DNA of 64,000 nt, taken from positions 186,001-250,000 of the forward strand of contig WTXD01000004.1 in NCBI GenBank assembly GCA_022496205.1. Direction: 5' to 3'. This document shows, in pieces, positions 23,615-33,766 of this stretch. Source of the DNA: Gloeopeniophorella convolvens. Lineage: Eukaryota > Basidiomycota > Agaricomycetes > Russulales. Positions within the stretch are counted from its first letter, which is position 1. Each line of letters starts with the position of its first letter. The notes under the pieces are model-generated. The model ran no database searches and was not told the DNA's origin. It was given only the letters and a program-made list of their open reading frames with translations. The position numbers were made by a program, and so were the translations under genes.

Positions 23615-24672
23615 GCTTTCAGATCTCCGCGACGTCCAAGCAGCCGGAACGCCCGGCCTGGACGTTGCAGCGGCTTGTTTACGAGCGCGCCCTCGCACTT
23701 GGAGCCGCAATCGAGTCTACCACGGCCGCTGCGTATGGTTCGCACCTCCAATCGTATCTCACTTTCTGCAAAATGCACGTTTTCCCTGTTGACCCCACCG
23801 CCGACACCCTTTCTTTCTACGTCACATACATGTCACATTACATCAAGCCGTCGTCTGTCGTCTCCTACCTCTCTGGCATCTGCAACCAGCTAGAGGCGCA
23901 TTACCCCAACGTGCGCGAGCAGCGTGCCACGCCCTTGGTCAAACGCACGGTGGCAGGGTGCCTCAAGCGTTTTCAGGTGCCGCCTAACCACAAGGACCCT
24001 CTCTTCGTTAACGACATCCTCCTCGCGATCCACCGTTTTCCAAACCCGTCACATGATGATTTGCTTTTCATTGCGATCCTCGTCTGTGGCTTCTTTGGGC
24101 TGCATCGCCTTGGCGAGCTTACCTTCGCGGACAGCACGAAGCATCGTGACTGGCGCAAGGTTATCCGCCGCGTATCGGTAAAGTTCGGCCATGGCTACTT
24201 CTCTTACGAGCTGCCCACGCACAAGGCGGACCGCTTCTTCGAGGGCAACCGTGTGGTCGTCACCGACTACAACGTCCCTTTCAGACCTCTCTGCGTCTTT
24301 CGGTTGTACCTGCGCTCGCGCGATGCCATGGCACCCTTGCACCCCGCGCTTTGGATTCGGCAGAACCACGCCGTGCCTACGCGGTCCTGGTTTTTAGGCC
24401 GACTGCGGCAAATCCTGCCACGCTCATTTGCCGGCCACACGCCAAACGTGGCCGGCCACTCGCTCCGCTCTGGTGGTGCGACTTACTTTGCGATGCTTGG
24501 CTGGTCGGACGATCGCATCCGTATCATGGGGCGGTGGTCTTCTGAAAGCTTTCAGATTTACATCCGGAAGAACCCTGCTCTGCTCGCTACCCTCCTTGCA
24601 CCACCTCGCGCGCTCCCTTCCAATCCCTCACACCACCAGCCTCCACTCCACCACCCTATATTACGCCATTGA
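23611..24672 (+). CDS. Tyrosine recombinase of the retroelement
   Basis: A 353-residue integrase that joins the circular DNA intermediate to the genome. The catalytic set is visible: Arg in GLHRLGEL, the H-x-x-R box in AGHSLRSGGATYF, and the nucleophile Tyr in SFQIYIRK. A SAM-like N-terminal core-binding region (AAAYGSHLQSYLTFC) precedes it. The ATG overlaps the upstream stop codon by the 4-base ATGA, suggesting coupled reinitiation. The frame is open and looks functional. Such recombinases need short direct or inverted repeat ends, which I could not place. Confidence 0.9.
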   Translation: MSFQISATSKQPERPAWTLQRLVYERALALGAAIESTTAAAYGSHLQSYLTFCKMHVFPVDPTADTLSFYVTYMSHYIKPSSVVSYLSGICNQLEAHYPNVREQRATPLVKRTVAGCLKRFQVPPNHKDPLFVNDILLAIHRFPNPSHDDLLFIAILVCGFFGLHRLGELTFADSTKHRDWRKVIRRVSVKFGHGYFSYELPTHKADRFFEGNRVVVTDYNVPFRPLCVFRLYLRSRDAMAPLHPALWIRQNHAVPTRSWFLGRLRQILPRSFAGHTPNVAGHSLRSGGATYFAMLGWSDDRIRIMGRWSSESFQIYIRKNPALLATLLAPPRALPSNPSHHQPPLHHPILRH

Positions 24673-24713
24673 CTAGGTGCGGTCCGCGCGCACTCTCAGA
24701 ATGTGATCTGTTG

Positions 24714-24738
24714 GCGCCGGCCGGTGGAGGCCGGCGCT
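24714..24738. repeat. Perfect 9-bp hairpin after the recombinase gene
   Basis: GCGCCGGCC, a 7-base loop, then GGCCGGCGC, 41 bases past the recombinase stop. It is very GC-rich and should fold stably in RNA or single-stranded DNA. It could be a 3' end or replication signal of the retroelement, but no comparison copy is available. Confidence 0.7.
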
Positions 24739-24740
24739 GT

Positions 24741-25970
24741 TTCCGCTATTCGACTTCTCGCGCCGTGAAGGCACCGCCGATTGGACGGGATTAGTCTCCC
24801 CGAGTCAGACACCCGATTACGTCAACCCTCGTACCTCGGGATCCTCCATCTGGCGTCTGCTTTTCTTCCTGGGTGCACTAACGGGAGGTCCTCCTCTTTA
24901 TGATTTTCGCACTCAGTCGTATAATTATTTGCCTTAACTATTCCTGCGTGCATCCTCCTCCCCAAATGTATGCGGCCACAATGCAACAGAGTCTCGAGTC
25001 CAGGGGTCTACCGTCTGCCCGATCGAAAGTTTGACACATCAAAACAATCTTGACACTCGCCGGCGATCCAGTGTGCACCAGCAAAGCTGCATCGCCATCG
25101 GCCTGGGCACACACGCAGTGCGCCCCCTGCTGCATAAGTACCTGCAGGCCCTTCGCCGCCCCGATAGCGACACCTTGAACATCGAGACGTATGTGCCCCA
25201 GTTGGCATTGAAGTTGCTGAGCGTGGTGCGAGCGCGTGTGACTTTCGAATAAATTTCTATTGGACTGCAAGAGTGGGGGAGATGCGAAGCCCCGGGTTGA
25301 AGGGACCCAGATAAAGCGATATGGCTCCGTGGTGTTGGCAACATTATGGTCGAGGCGTAACAACAGATTCCTCCGGGGTCGAAGTGGCCACGCACCGACG
25401 TTGGGAGAGGATGAAGCAGCGAGGGGGCGCGAAGTGCGAAGGCATATGCATGGTTATGGGCGAGTTAACGTTATTATTTTCGAGCACAAGTGTCGCGCGA
25501 GACTTCGGACTTCGAATGTCCCCCACTTATGCCGTCCCAATCAGGAAGGGGGGGGCACCTCTCGACAATACTACGCCGGATCAGGAAGTGGACAGGACCA
25601 GGAAGTGAACATTTTGGAAAGATCGACTCCGCACGCAGCAATGGCTGCATAGAATTCGTTTATATTTTATACAATGAATAAATAGATCCATTCTACATGC
25701 TTGCGAAGTTTGAAGCAGATTGAGCTGCCGGATGATGCTAGAGAAATCGGTACTTCTGGGACACTGATGTGGACAGCTGCCAATCCTCCAGGAACAGGGG
25801 AAGAAATAGCTTATATGCCATGAAACTTGGTGTCCACAACACACTTATACATATCTACTATACCCCCAAGTTTTGTATCATTCACATGGGTAGAACACCA
25901 TCTGCGAGGGCTTTCCCTCCGGAGGGGCTCTAAGCGTGACAGAGGAGATTAAAGCTCCGCCGTCGGAGCG
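24741..25970. other. Non-coding region between the two mobile elements
   Basis: About 1.2 kb between the retroelement and the KDZ transposon. A short plus-strand frame ending at 25252 (LKLLSVVRARVTFE at its end) has a coding look but cannot be assigned. A 6-bp-arm palindrome (GCTCCG-CCGT-CGGAGC, 25954-25969) lies directly against the left transposon end. Nothing else recognised. Confidence 0.45.
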
Positions 25971-26154
25971 CCACCTGATGGTCACCACATTCCCTGGTCA
26001 CGGCCAGATTGATCCGGGGCTTACCGGCCTGTCGGCGGTAAGGCGTCCCTTAGTTTTCCCCTCCCCAGCAATATCCTCCTTCACCCAGCTTATCCCGGCA
26101 CCGGTAAAATGCCTAAGTCCCGCTAAGTCGTGACCGGCACGTGTCCGGGCTCCT
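25971..26154 (+). repeat. Left terminal inverted repeat, outer segment
   Basis: The outermost 184 bases of the transposon. They are nearly identical to the reverse complement of 38120-38302, apart from a few substitutions and a short indel where the right end has an extra CAAGTCCCGGTAC-like stretch. Shared words include CGGCCAGATTGATCCGGGGC and TTAGTTTTCCCCTCCCCAGC. Confidence 0.9.
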
Positions 26155-27600
26155 CACGTGCCCTTCCCGCGCCTCCCGCGCCTCCGGCAAGCTCGGGGCG
26201 GCCCCCCGGCATCGCGTAAGGGTGCTTGCTCGCTGTGGGAGACAGCGAGCACGCTGTTTCGACTTTTCCCACGTATGTTTTGCATAAAACATACAACATA
26301 TATATACCGTTCGATTCGGATTTTTAATGCGAATGTGATTATGATACTCACGTGACGAAATGACGACATTTTGTGATGGAAAAGGGACGGGAACTACCGG
26401 GTGGGGCTCGGGCAGCTCGGGCAGCTCGGGTTTAACCGGTATATGACTGGTATGACTCCCGGCCCCCACGTGCCTTTCCCGCGCCACCGGCAAGTGCGGG
26501 GCGGCCCCCCGTCATCGTCCCGCACTCGTGCTCGCTGTCTCCCACAGCGAGCAACACTGTTCACCACTTTCCCACACTTTCTCTGCACAAAACATATGAC
26601 ATATACATACCGTTCAGTTCGTATTTCTTATGCGGTTATGATTATGATACTCACGTGACTAAATAACGACATTTTGTAATGGAAAAGGGATGGGAGCCAC
26701 CGGGGGGGCTCGGGCAGCTCGGGCAGCTCGGGTTTAACCGGTATATGACCGGTATGACTCCCGGCCCCACGTGCCTTTCCCGCGCCACCGGCAAGTGCGG
26801 GACGGCTCCCATCATCGTCCCGCACTCATGCTCGCTGTCTCCCACAGCGAGCAACACTGTTCAACACTTTCTCACGCTTTCCCTGCGTAAAATATATGAC
26901 ATATATATACCATTTGAACTGTATTTGCAATGCGAATACAACTATAATACTGAAATGACCGAATAATGAGATTGTGAGTCAATAGGAAAGATGGGCAGTT
27001 CGAGTGGTCCGGGAATTTCCGTAATATTCTCACGCACCTTCCACGCGTCTCCCGCTCTCAGCACCGCCGGGCCGGCTACCCTGCAGGGCAGAATGGTGCA
27101 TACTCACTCATGAGTACAATGTTAGCATAATTCATGCACACCCTCTGCATGAAATACATGACATATGTATATTATTCGACTCCTATTGTTGATGAATATA
27201 GTAATACACGTTTTGTGGTGTTTTATTGGGCTTCTCAGGCGGACAAGGGGTGGGGAGCCCGTTCGGGTAGCTCGGGCTTGTCCGGAAACCCTCAATCTTC
27301 TCACGCGGCTCTCACACGGCAGCTCAGCACCGCCGGAATGCGGGACGGTTCCCCGGTGTCGCAACAAGTACAGTATGCCTTATTCCCACATGAATTCCTG
27401 TTCAAACATACAACATATATATATGTTTTGACTCGTATTTTTGATACGGGTGTGATTACGTGGCTCATGTGATGGGATAGTAAAGCCTGTAGGTGGAAAA
27501 GGGGTAGCGGCCGAAATACGCACTCGGGCATCTCGGGCAATTGACCGGGTGACCTTGACGTGTCTTGACTCTTCCCGTATCACGTGCAAGTGTTGTGTTT
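26155..27600 (+). repeat. Left subterminal tandem array, five ~0.3-kb units plus the start of a sixth
   Basis: Unit starts, marked by CACGTGCC or CACGCxxC, fall at 26155, 26467, 26768, 27031, 27302 and 27581, so periods are 312, 301, 263, 271 and 279. Each unit has the same plan: a C-rich block, a hairpin, an ACATA-rich AT block and a CTCGGGCAGCTCGGG-type block. Units 1-3 are closest to one another and units 4-5 have drifted, so the array is older toward the inside. Such repeats normally bind the transposase; that is inference here. Confidence 0.88.
26227..26251. repeat. Subterminal hairpin, 10-bp arms (left unit 1)
   Basis: TGCTCGCTGT, loop GGGAG, ACAGCGAGCA. The same arms recur at 26529-26553 and 26829-26853 with loop CTCCC (the inverse of unit 1) and at 38024-38048 with loop GGACG. 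A damaged copy lies at 37713-37737. Conserved arms with freely changing loops suggest selection on the paired structure or on a palindromic protein site. Confidence 0.85.
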
Positions 27601-27831
27601 TTTTATTTCTCTAAGTCGAGCCTCTGCATCCGCACCTACATCGCGGTCCCTCCACTACCCTGGGGTACCCAGTGACAGCAAACATTTGTAGTATTATGTG
27701 AGTACATGTGTAAACGAAGAGCTACGGAGCGGTGTGGTCCGAAGTGTGCGCATTGGGGCGTGCTACAACTCAGGCCGCAGAGGCGGTGCACTAGCACATG
27801 GCGCCGTGCCGACGCGTTCGACGTGCGTCAA

Positions 27832-29439
27832 CTAGGCAGCCTCGCCATCTTCGCCAGTGCCTTCGCTGTCTCCTTCACCAGCACCAGCCGAAGCGATGCC
27901 CTTCGCTTTCTTCGCACGGGGCTTGCGTGGCTTGTAGATCTTCTCACCATTTGCCTGGCGGCGGCGGTTCTCTGCTTTGCGGGCCTCAACCTCCTCGCCT
28001 GAAAGTGCCTCCCATCTGCAGGCTCCAGCAACCAGGGCATTATGGAGGACGAGGGTTTCGTCGCGCGTGAGGGTTCCGGGGTTGCGTACGGGGAGGGGAT
28101 CGGCCAGCCCACAAGGCAGACGCCTAGCTTCTCCACGATGCGCTGCTCGTAGTTATCGTAATTCATCTTGATGTCAGTTCGAACATGTTTGACCCTCTTG
28201 AGCACGGCCTCTGCGCGCAAGATGTTTGATACAGGTACAAAGAGCAGGAGGGGTGCGAGCTTACCAAGGCCCTTCTGAATGCTCTCGCGGCATGCCGCGA
28301 CGGTGGTGCGCTGGTTTGTCCTTGCCCGGTTTCCTGTAGGCGTGGCGTGGCGTAAGTCAAGGTTGACGCGGTTTCCAGGCGCAGCGCAGCACACCTTTCT
28401 GTGCCTTCTCGACCCTCGCAGCGCAGCCTGTGACGGCGAATGCCTCGAGCTCCATTGCAGCTTGCGCTGGCACCTTGGTCGAGTGGTCGGCGTGTTCAAA
28501 CCACTTCTCGCGGCGGGTGTGAGGTATGATCCGAACTCGTACGAGTGGCCAATGCTTCCGCGGCCCCACAGCAAGACCACCTCCGTTTTGAAGTCCCTCT
28601 GGAGGCTGCCGCACTGCGGTGTGGTCATGCTCAATCAGCTGCCCCTAGCAAAAGAGCCAGCAAACGTACTATGGCCAGTACGCGTTTGATTCGCGCGTCG
28701 ACGGCCTTGCTGATGGCGCGGTTCGAGAGCGAAGCTATGCGCTGCTCAGACTTCGCCGTCTCCGCCTTGGCCGCTTCATGACTGGCCAGTAGGGCAGCCT
28801 TCTCCTCGCCAGTAAGCTGGTCGAAACGCCCTTTGAGCCCATCGCTTTGCGCCTTGAGCAGCTCAGGGAGGGTTGTTTTGAATCCGCACATTTTCCCTGA
28901 CAACGTTAGTGGTGAGATCACATGTCAGGTGCATAGAAAAAAGCCCACCGGGCTACCACTACGGGGGCGGCAGGCGGAAAAGGCACACCGCCGACTGCGC
29001 GTCAAGACGCAGTAGGTATGGGCAAACGCTACTCAACGGCGTAGCAGAGCGCCGAAAGGCGACTATCCCACCCGCGCGCAGCCAGTGCACCCGCTAGGGC
29101 GTGCAGCACGAAGTACCCGGACGCAAGCTTACCTTCATTTATTTTTTCAAGCTCCTTACTGCAAAAGGCCCCCCACGCCGTGGCGTGGCCTTTGTTGACG
29201 TTCTTGAAGGCCCCGAGGCCGGCCGCCGTTCGAATGAACTCGTCAGAACTGCCCCAAACCTGAGCGCGCGAATACGAGAAGAACGATGTAGCGCACCGAC
29301 CGTGTTTCTTCGCAGCCTCCCCGAGGGAGCCCGTGAAGATGTCAACAGCGTCTTGCACGTCGGCAAGGCATTCTTCGCGGGCTTGTTTGGTCCTGCCAGC
29401 AGCAGTGGAGGGAGTCTGTGACGCTTGACTTGTTGCCAT
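27832..29439 (-). pseudogene. Transposon passenger gene of unknown function, two frame breaks
   Basis: Reading from ATG 29439, exons fit at 29439-29133, 28896-28670, 28613-28395, 28333-28265 and 28210-27832, about 400 codons. The C-terminal third (KMNYDNYEQRIVEKLGV, LVGWP, RNPGTLTRDETLVLHNAL, a basic KPRKPRAKKAK tail) resembles a hypothetical-protein family I recall from agaricomycete repeats. A WGRGSIGHSYEF segment and an NQRTTVAACRESIQKGL helix are also typical. No enzyme motif is seen. Two points, about 28510-28530 and 28090-28099, each need one extra base to keep frame; every splice phase otherwise agrees. It is either a recently broken gene or an intact one with consensus errors. The first intron (236 nt) is unusually long. 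Confidence 0.55.
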
Positions 29440-29634
29440 GGCTCTAGAGGACTGGGCTGAAGAGGGGATTCACAGATGGTTGAAAAGTTTGAGGATTACT
29501 GACTTTCAATTTTCTTACCCTTGTCTCAGATTAACCCATTGGTGGCCACAGCCGCTTGAGCATTAGATGTTGATCCCCACGTGATCGCGTTGAAATCAAA
29601 TCCATGTTGTACACTAAGCCCGATCATGCAAATG

Positions 29635-30129
29635 CTAACTATTAGGGGCGGGGATGCGTACTTCCAGCTCCATCCTCTCGCGGTTAGAGAGCCCACCGCC
29701 GCCCTGCAGCCGTAAGGCGGCAGTGCGCGTGTTTGTGAGAGAGAGGGAAGTAGTGGCGAGGCCCTCTGGAGGGCGGGTTAGCAGTGGAGGGTGTAGCAGC
29801 GGTGACAGCGCACCTGACCCGGAGCCAGTGAGGCGGCGCATACCCTTGTCAGCGAGGAGCTTCTCCCCTTCGAGGCGTGAGTCCATGGGAGCCTGGGCAA
29901 CGTCAGCGCAGGTGCGGAGAGGAGGTGGTGGCTGCGCGCCTTCTGCCCACTGCCGTAGAGACGCCGACTCGGACGGGAGGGCGGCGAAGCTCCCGTGGCA
30001 AAGGGACCACGGCCCCGTATCACGCAGCGCCTCGAAATATCCCGCAAGCCTGTTGCAAGCGCCGACCCAGCTTGAATGCCCAAGGATATCGTGATGACGC
30101 GCTCGTCTTAGTCGAGGACGACGACTCAC
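29635..30129 (-). CDS. Possible passenger ORF, hypothetical
   Basis: An uninterrupted 164-codon minus-strand frame. Its first half (ILGHSSWVGACNRLAGYFEA) has a mixed, protein-like composition and its second half is rich in Leu, Thr and Pro. No family recognised and no splice partner upstream. An equally long plus-strand frame overlaps it, so coding status is uncertain. Confidence 0.28.
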   Translation of the reverse strand: MSRRPRLRRARHHDILGHSSWVGACNRLAGYFEALRDTGPWSLCHGSFAALPSESASLRQWAEGAQPPPPLRTCADVAQAPMDSRLEGEKLLADKGMRRLTGSGSGALSPLLHPPLLTRPPEGLATTSLSLTNTRTAALRLQGGGGLSNRERMELEVRIPAPNS

Positions 30130-30890
30130 GAGCGTAATTCTGTGGTGGCGTAGTTAGAGCGCCTTGCGGGGTGAGGAGGAACGGTGCACCTTCTGTCTCA
30201 CGTCGCCTCAGAGAAGCCGGCTGCGTCGAGCTCTGTCGGTATCGGTGCTCACGGCGTCTTCCTCCGCAACGAGCTAACGCGCCGACTTCGCCCCGTGCGC
30301 CGCGCCGTACCAGACGCTGCGATCCTCCAATCACACTGCGATGGGCCTTCTCGTATGGCACAGAATCGTTGATCTTGCCTCTTCGCGTCGCGTCGCGCCT
30401 TCTCTGGCGCCCAGTGCTCTCGGCCCCTGCCCCTCGGTTGCGGCTACAGCCCTACGCGTGGTTACGAGGGCTTTCCCCACCCTCGTCGCCGCCGCAAGGC
30501 GCCAAGCCCTACCATCCCGCGCCATCGACGCTGGAGAAAACGGAAGCCCCGGAAGCTATCGTTTTCATGTCGCGGGGCGCTGCTTTCAAGCTCGAGTTGG
30601 TGGAGCAAATCCGAGTGGTGGATTCCAGGGCCGAGGGGGTCTGAACAGCAAACGTCGGTGTTCAGCGGCTGCACGCCGCTATCGGCGTCAATACCTGGGG
30701 CAGCATACACTATATCAATCAGATGTATGACAGGCGACAAAGAGAGTGAAAGAAAGGGAGGGGTGGTGGGCGTTCAATGTCTTTTGCATAACGCTGCGTC
30801 GCGCAGTAACCTTGGCGGGGCGCCGCAGCGCCGCCAGCGTTAGCACAAAAATCGTGTCCAGCGATGATTTGCGAGAGGAGGTGTGGGTGT

Positions 30891-30920
30891 GGTTTGAGCG
30901 AAGGTTTGAGCGAAGGTTTG
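30891..30920. repeat. Exact 12-bp tandem repeat, 2.5 copies
   Basis: GGTTTGAGCGAA twice, followed by GGTTTG. It lies in the transposon interior, with a possible minus-strand GTAAGC splice donor immediately beside it. Confidence 0.8.
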
Positions 30921-32500
30921 CTTACCGGTCATGTCGTCATACATCGAGCAAGCATCCAAGTAGCAGGTAAGTAGGCCCGGCGTCGTCGAGGCTCGGCTGT
31001 GATCAACCGTCGAGTCATGTGATTCATCGCGCGTCGGGCGCGTCGATGCTCGGAGGCAATTCGGAGGTAAGCACACCCCTCGAACATAACGCATATGTGT
31101 TCATCGCCACGTCTTTCTTGTTCCAAGCCGCTTCAATTGAATATCTAACGGTCGCCTCCGATCTACTAGCAGGTTTTGTGTCAATGCTGATGGCCTGAGA
31201 AATGTAGCATAACCTGGCACTTGTGCAGACTTTACAGCCGAGAGGTCTCGAGAGCTCAGACCTTGAGCTGCACACCATTCTGGGGTCTCTCTGTGGTCAC
31301 AATCACTTTGTGCAAACACACCTCACGTCATATCTTGTGGCTTCAATCTTGCCTCCCCCAGGATCTGACCTTTGTTGTTGTATCATGTCGCGCTCCGCCG
31401 GCGCGCCCCGCTTTATCCCCTGCTTGTCCGACACCGTCCCACTGCCATTCCATTCCGCGACACCACTTCCGGCCCTCATAACGCCTTAAGAATTAGCGTG
31501 AAGACTCCTTCAAGGTTAACCGAAATTCTATGTTACACGCGTGTAATAATTTCGTCTCCTATGCTTACCGAATCATTGTACCGACTCCTCACTTTGCAAA
31601 AAGAACTTCTACGGCCATTTGACTCTTAATGTACCAATTTACAGAACCCTTATAGTCTGCGCGGCTTGTGGCATCATCCGTTATTCTCGAAATGTCATGC
31701 GCGTGCCTCAATTCCCTCCCTCTCGCCTCTTGTGTTCGCACTCTCGCTCCCGCTCCACTGAGCACTCTCCGGACTCGTCTCGCGCTGCCTGGACTCGGAA
31801 ATGGCTGGGCTCACCGATCTAGACAATTCAACTTTCTCGCCATTTCTTTTGCATAATATATCAGTGGCTACTGTCAGAATCTGTTCTGATACTCGACCGT
31901 GACTGGAGCAAATACCAAAGCTACATGACATCAAGCGATCAGCATCCAGGACAATTCGACGTCCAGGCTTCACTGAGAGTTTCTGCTGCAAGCGAATGTA
32001 CTCATATGCATGCTTCGATTACTGTCGCACACCACCGATCACGAGTCGATCAGGGCTGCGAGCGGAAATACTGACTTCGATCATGTTTGAGAAATCCCCG
32101 GACCAATAGGACACCCAGGATAAGCACACGAAATCACATAGTCATGCGCATGCCTTGAATGGTTTGGTGTTGAGTTGTCGCCGCAGTGTTATCCCGGTCT
32201 GGGACGTGCTCGTAAATCCTTAGTGCGAAGAAACAGCGCGCAGTCTCGATTTCCCAGCACTGTAGCCCTCTGTACTATGAGTGGATCGTCTTGACTACTA
32301 CACCTCGAATAACGTAGAAAGAAGCAGCGTCGCCCGCTCGCGAAACGCGCCTTGATGTTTGGGTAAACGCGAGTGCCCCAGAGTCGTGACTCCACTCAAC
32401 CACGCTTCACAGCGTGGCTCAAGGAATTTTTTCGTACATCGCCAATCGTGGGGCCGCCCACGCTCTTATTGAAGCAGGTACAAAGTGTAAATAATAGCGA

Positions 32501-33507
32501 TCATTCGTTCTGGACAGCGAGACTCTTTTCGTAGCGGTCGTGCCACAGGCTCAACACGCCCTCGTAGGTCTCGCAGTACGACCTTGAATTCCTCCCGAGC
32601 GGTGCAGGGCCGGTGGTCACCCTGCGTACGTGTAAGACAGAAACGAGTTGCTCAGGCGCGAGGCGTACCGCATGTGATATATCCCATCGGTGTTTCCCTG
32701 CACAGGCTCGACGTACCAGCGGCCTTTCTTGGGCCACGGGATGCGCGGACGCCAACTTCGAGGCGCACCGGGAGGCGGAGTCCATGGGGTAGGTGTAGAC
32801 CATGCGCCTGGCTTTTGAAACCTGGGACGCCGTTTGTATGGCAGTTTAGCAGGGGGCGCTGGCGGCATTGGTGCAGGCGTAGAGGGCGGCGACGGGTCTT
32901 CGGCGTGGACAACTGCCGGGCGGTTGTACGGCAGTGCGCGCATCGAAATTTGAGGCTGGGGAGCATCAGCCACACCGGGCGTGCTCGAGACAACCTCTCG
33001 ATCGATTGGCGTGTGCTGCAACTTCGAGTGGCGCGGTTGCCCTTCGTCTAGCCCACGAAGGCTGAGCGATGCGAGCGACGCGAGGATTGGATCGGCAGAG
33101 AGCCTGCCAAGCCATAGTGACCTGGCCTTCTCCCTGAGTGCGTCGCGCTTTGGAGGTGGTCAGGGTTGGCAGAGGCTGATTGACAGTGGGAAGGAATGTT
33201 CACCGCTGCTCCAGAGTCCGCCCCGCAGGGGGTAACATGCCCATCAATCAGGGCGCGGCGAAACAAGCTTATTGCCTCCGCGGACGAGGAGCACCGGTAC
33301 ACAACTGTGTCTTGCAGGTTCACAGTTGACAAAATTGCGTCGAGCCTGCGATAAAGACCATCAGACGGCGCTCGCTTCAGGCTTGAAGTGAGAGACATGC
33401 CTTGTGAAAACGCCGGGCTCAAAGCCCCGCAAGACAACGAAAACCCGAGACACCAAGTCGTCGGGGACGAGGTATGTGGGTTCGGTGACGTTGACTTGCG
33501 TGGGCAT
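32501..33507 (-). CDS. Transposon passenger gene with a viroplasmin/RNase H1 N-terminal-like segment
   Basis: From the ATG at 33507, the first exon gives PTYLVPDDLVSRVFVVLRGF followed by EPGVF. After a discontinuity comes VVYRCSSSAEAISLFRRAL. These match the start and end of the small viroplasmin/RNase H1 N-terminal domain, which binds RNA-DNA hybrids or double-stranded RNA. A proline-rich middle (about 33017-32640) and a last exon ending LSLWHDRYEKSLAVQNE follow, with an intron at about 32632-32585. The frame between the two domain halves, near 33400, is not resolved: no intron fits well, and a one-base surplus or two-base deficit would be needed. It is divergent from the transposase. Its role in transposition is unknown. 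Confidence 0.5.
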
Positions 33508-33766
33508 GGTGGTGCTGAGCGTGCGGCGATGCCTCCTTGATGTCCCTCGATAATATTGCAACAGCCTGGCCCGGGCGCCGGCGCGTCGGATGGTGAGTTC
33601 GCGAGGTCCATCACGTGCTGAACATGTCTCACATGATCGAGATTGTTTACTGTGATCTTCGCCCGGCCGCAGTACTGCGAACGAACTCACAATCCTTGGC
33701 GCTTCAAGCTTCAAGCTTCAAGCCCCAGCCTCACGGCGCGTTTCTCAGCCCCTGCCCTAGTCCAAC
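33508..33766. promoter_or_regulatory. Divergent promoter region of the transposon
   Basis: 259 bases between the viroplasmin-like gene start and the transposase start. It contains three perfect CTTCAAG heptamers in a row (33702-33722), 45 bases upstream of the transposase ATG. Regulatory function is inferred. Confidence 0.45.

Larger units (their letters stand above)
20105..24740 (+). mobile_element. DIRS/Ngaro-like tyrosine-recombinase retrotransposon
   Basis: Three consecutive genes define the element: gag-like with zinc knuckles, reverse transcriptase plus RNase H, and tyrosine recombinase. This order, the recombinase in place of a DDE integrase, and the absence of a methyltransferase-like domain fit the Ngaro group common in basidiomycetes. 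The outer limits are approximate. The split direct repeats expected of Ngaro or the inverted repeats of DIRS1 could not be identified by eye, so the copy may be truncated. In the leader, CTCTCCCTGCCAGG occurs twice (about 20280 and 20341), and a CCCTGGCAGGGG at about 20223 is its near inverse. Confidence 0.85.
29440..32500. other. Transposon interior without a clear gene
   Basis: About 3 kb inside the KDZ element. The region 29635-31100 is GC-rich and has overlapping open frames on both strands, but I could not join exons into a convincing protein. The region 31100-32500 is more AT-rich with no long frame. A short exact repeat lies at 30891-30920. Confidence 0.45.

Noticed and set aside
25031..25252. 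Plus-strand frame ending in a coding-looking tail (LKLLSVVRARVTFE)
   Set aside because: No upstream exon, start context or family match could be established.
24938..25363. 141-codon minus-strand frame
   Set aside because: Overlaps the previous candidate and has no recognisable domain.
26155..27600. CRISPR-like reading of the regular repeats
   Set aside because: Units are about 300 bp, drift gradually, have no unique spacers and mirror the opposite transposon end.
30171..30730. Overlapping plus- and minus-strand frames of 92-157 codons in the transposon interior
   Set aside because: Mutually exclusive, Arg/Ala-rich and without splice continuity; cannot choose a gene model.
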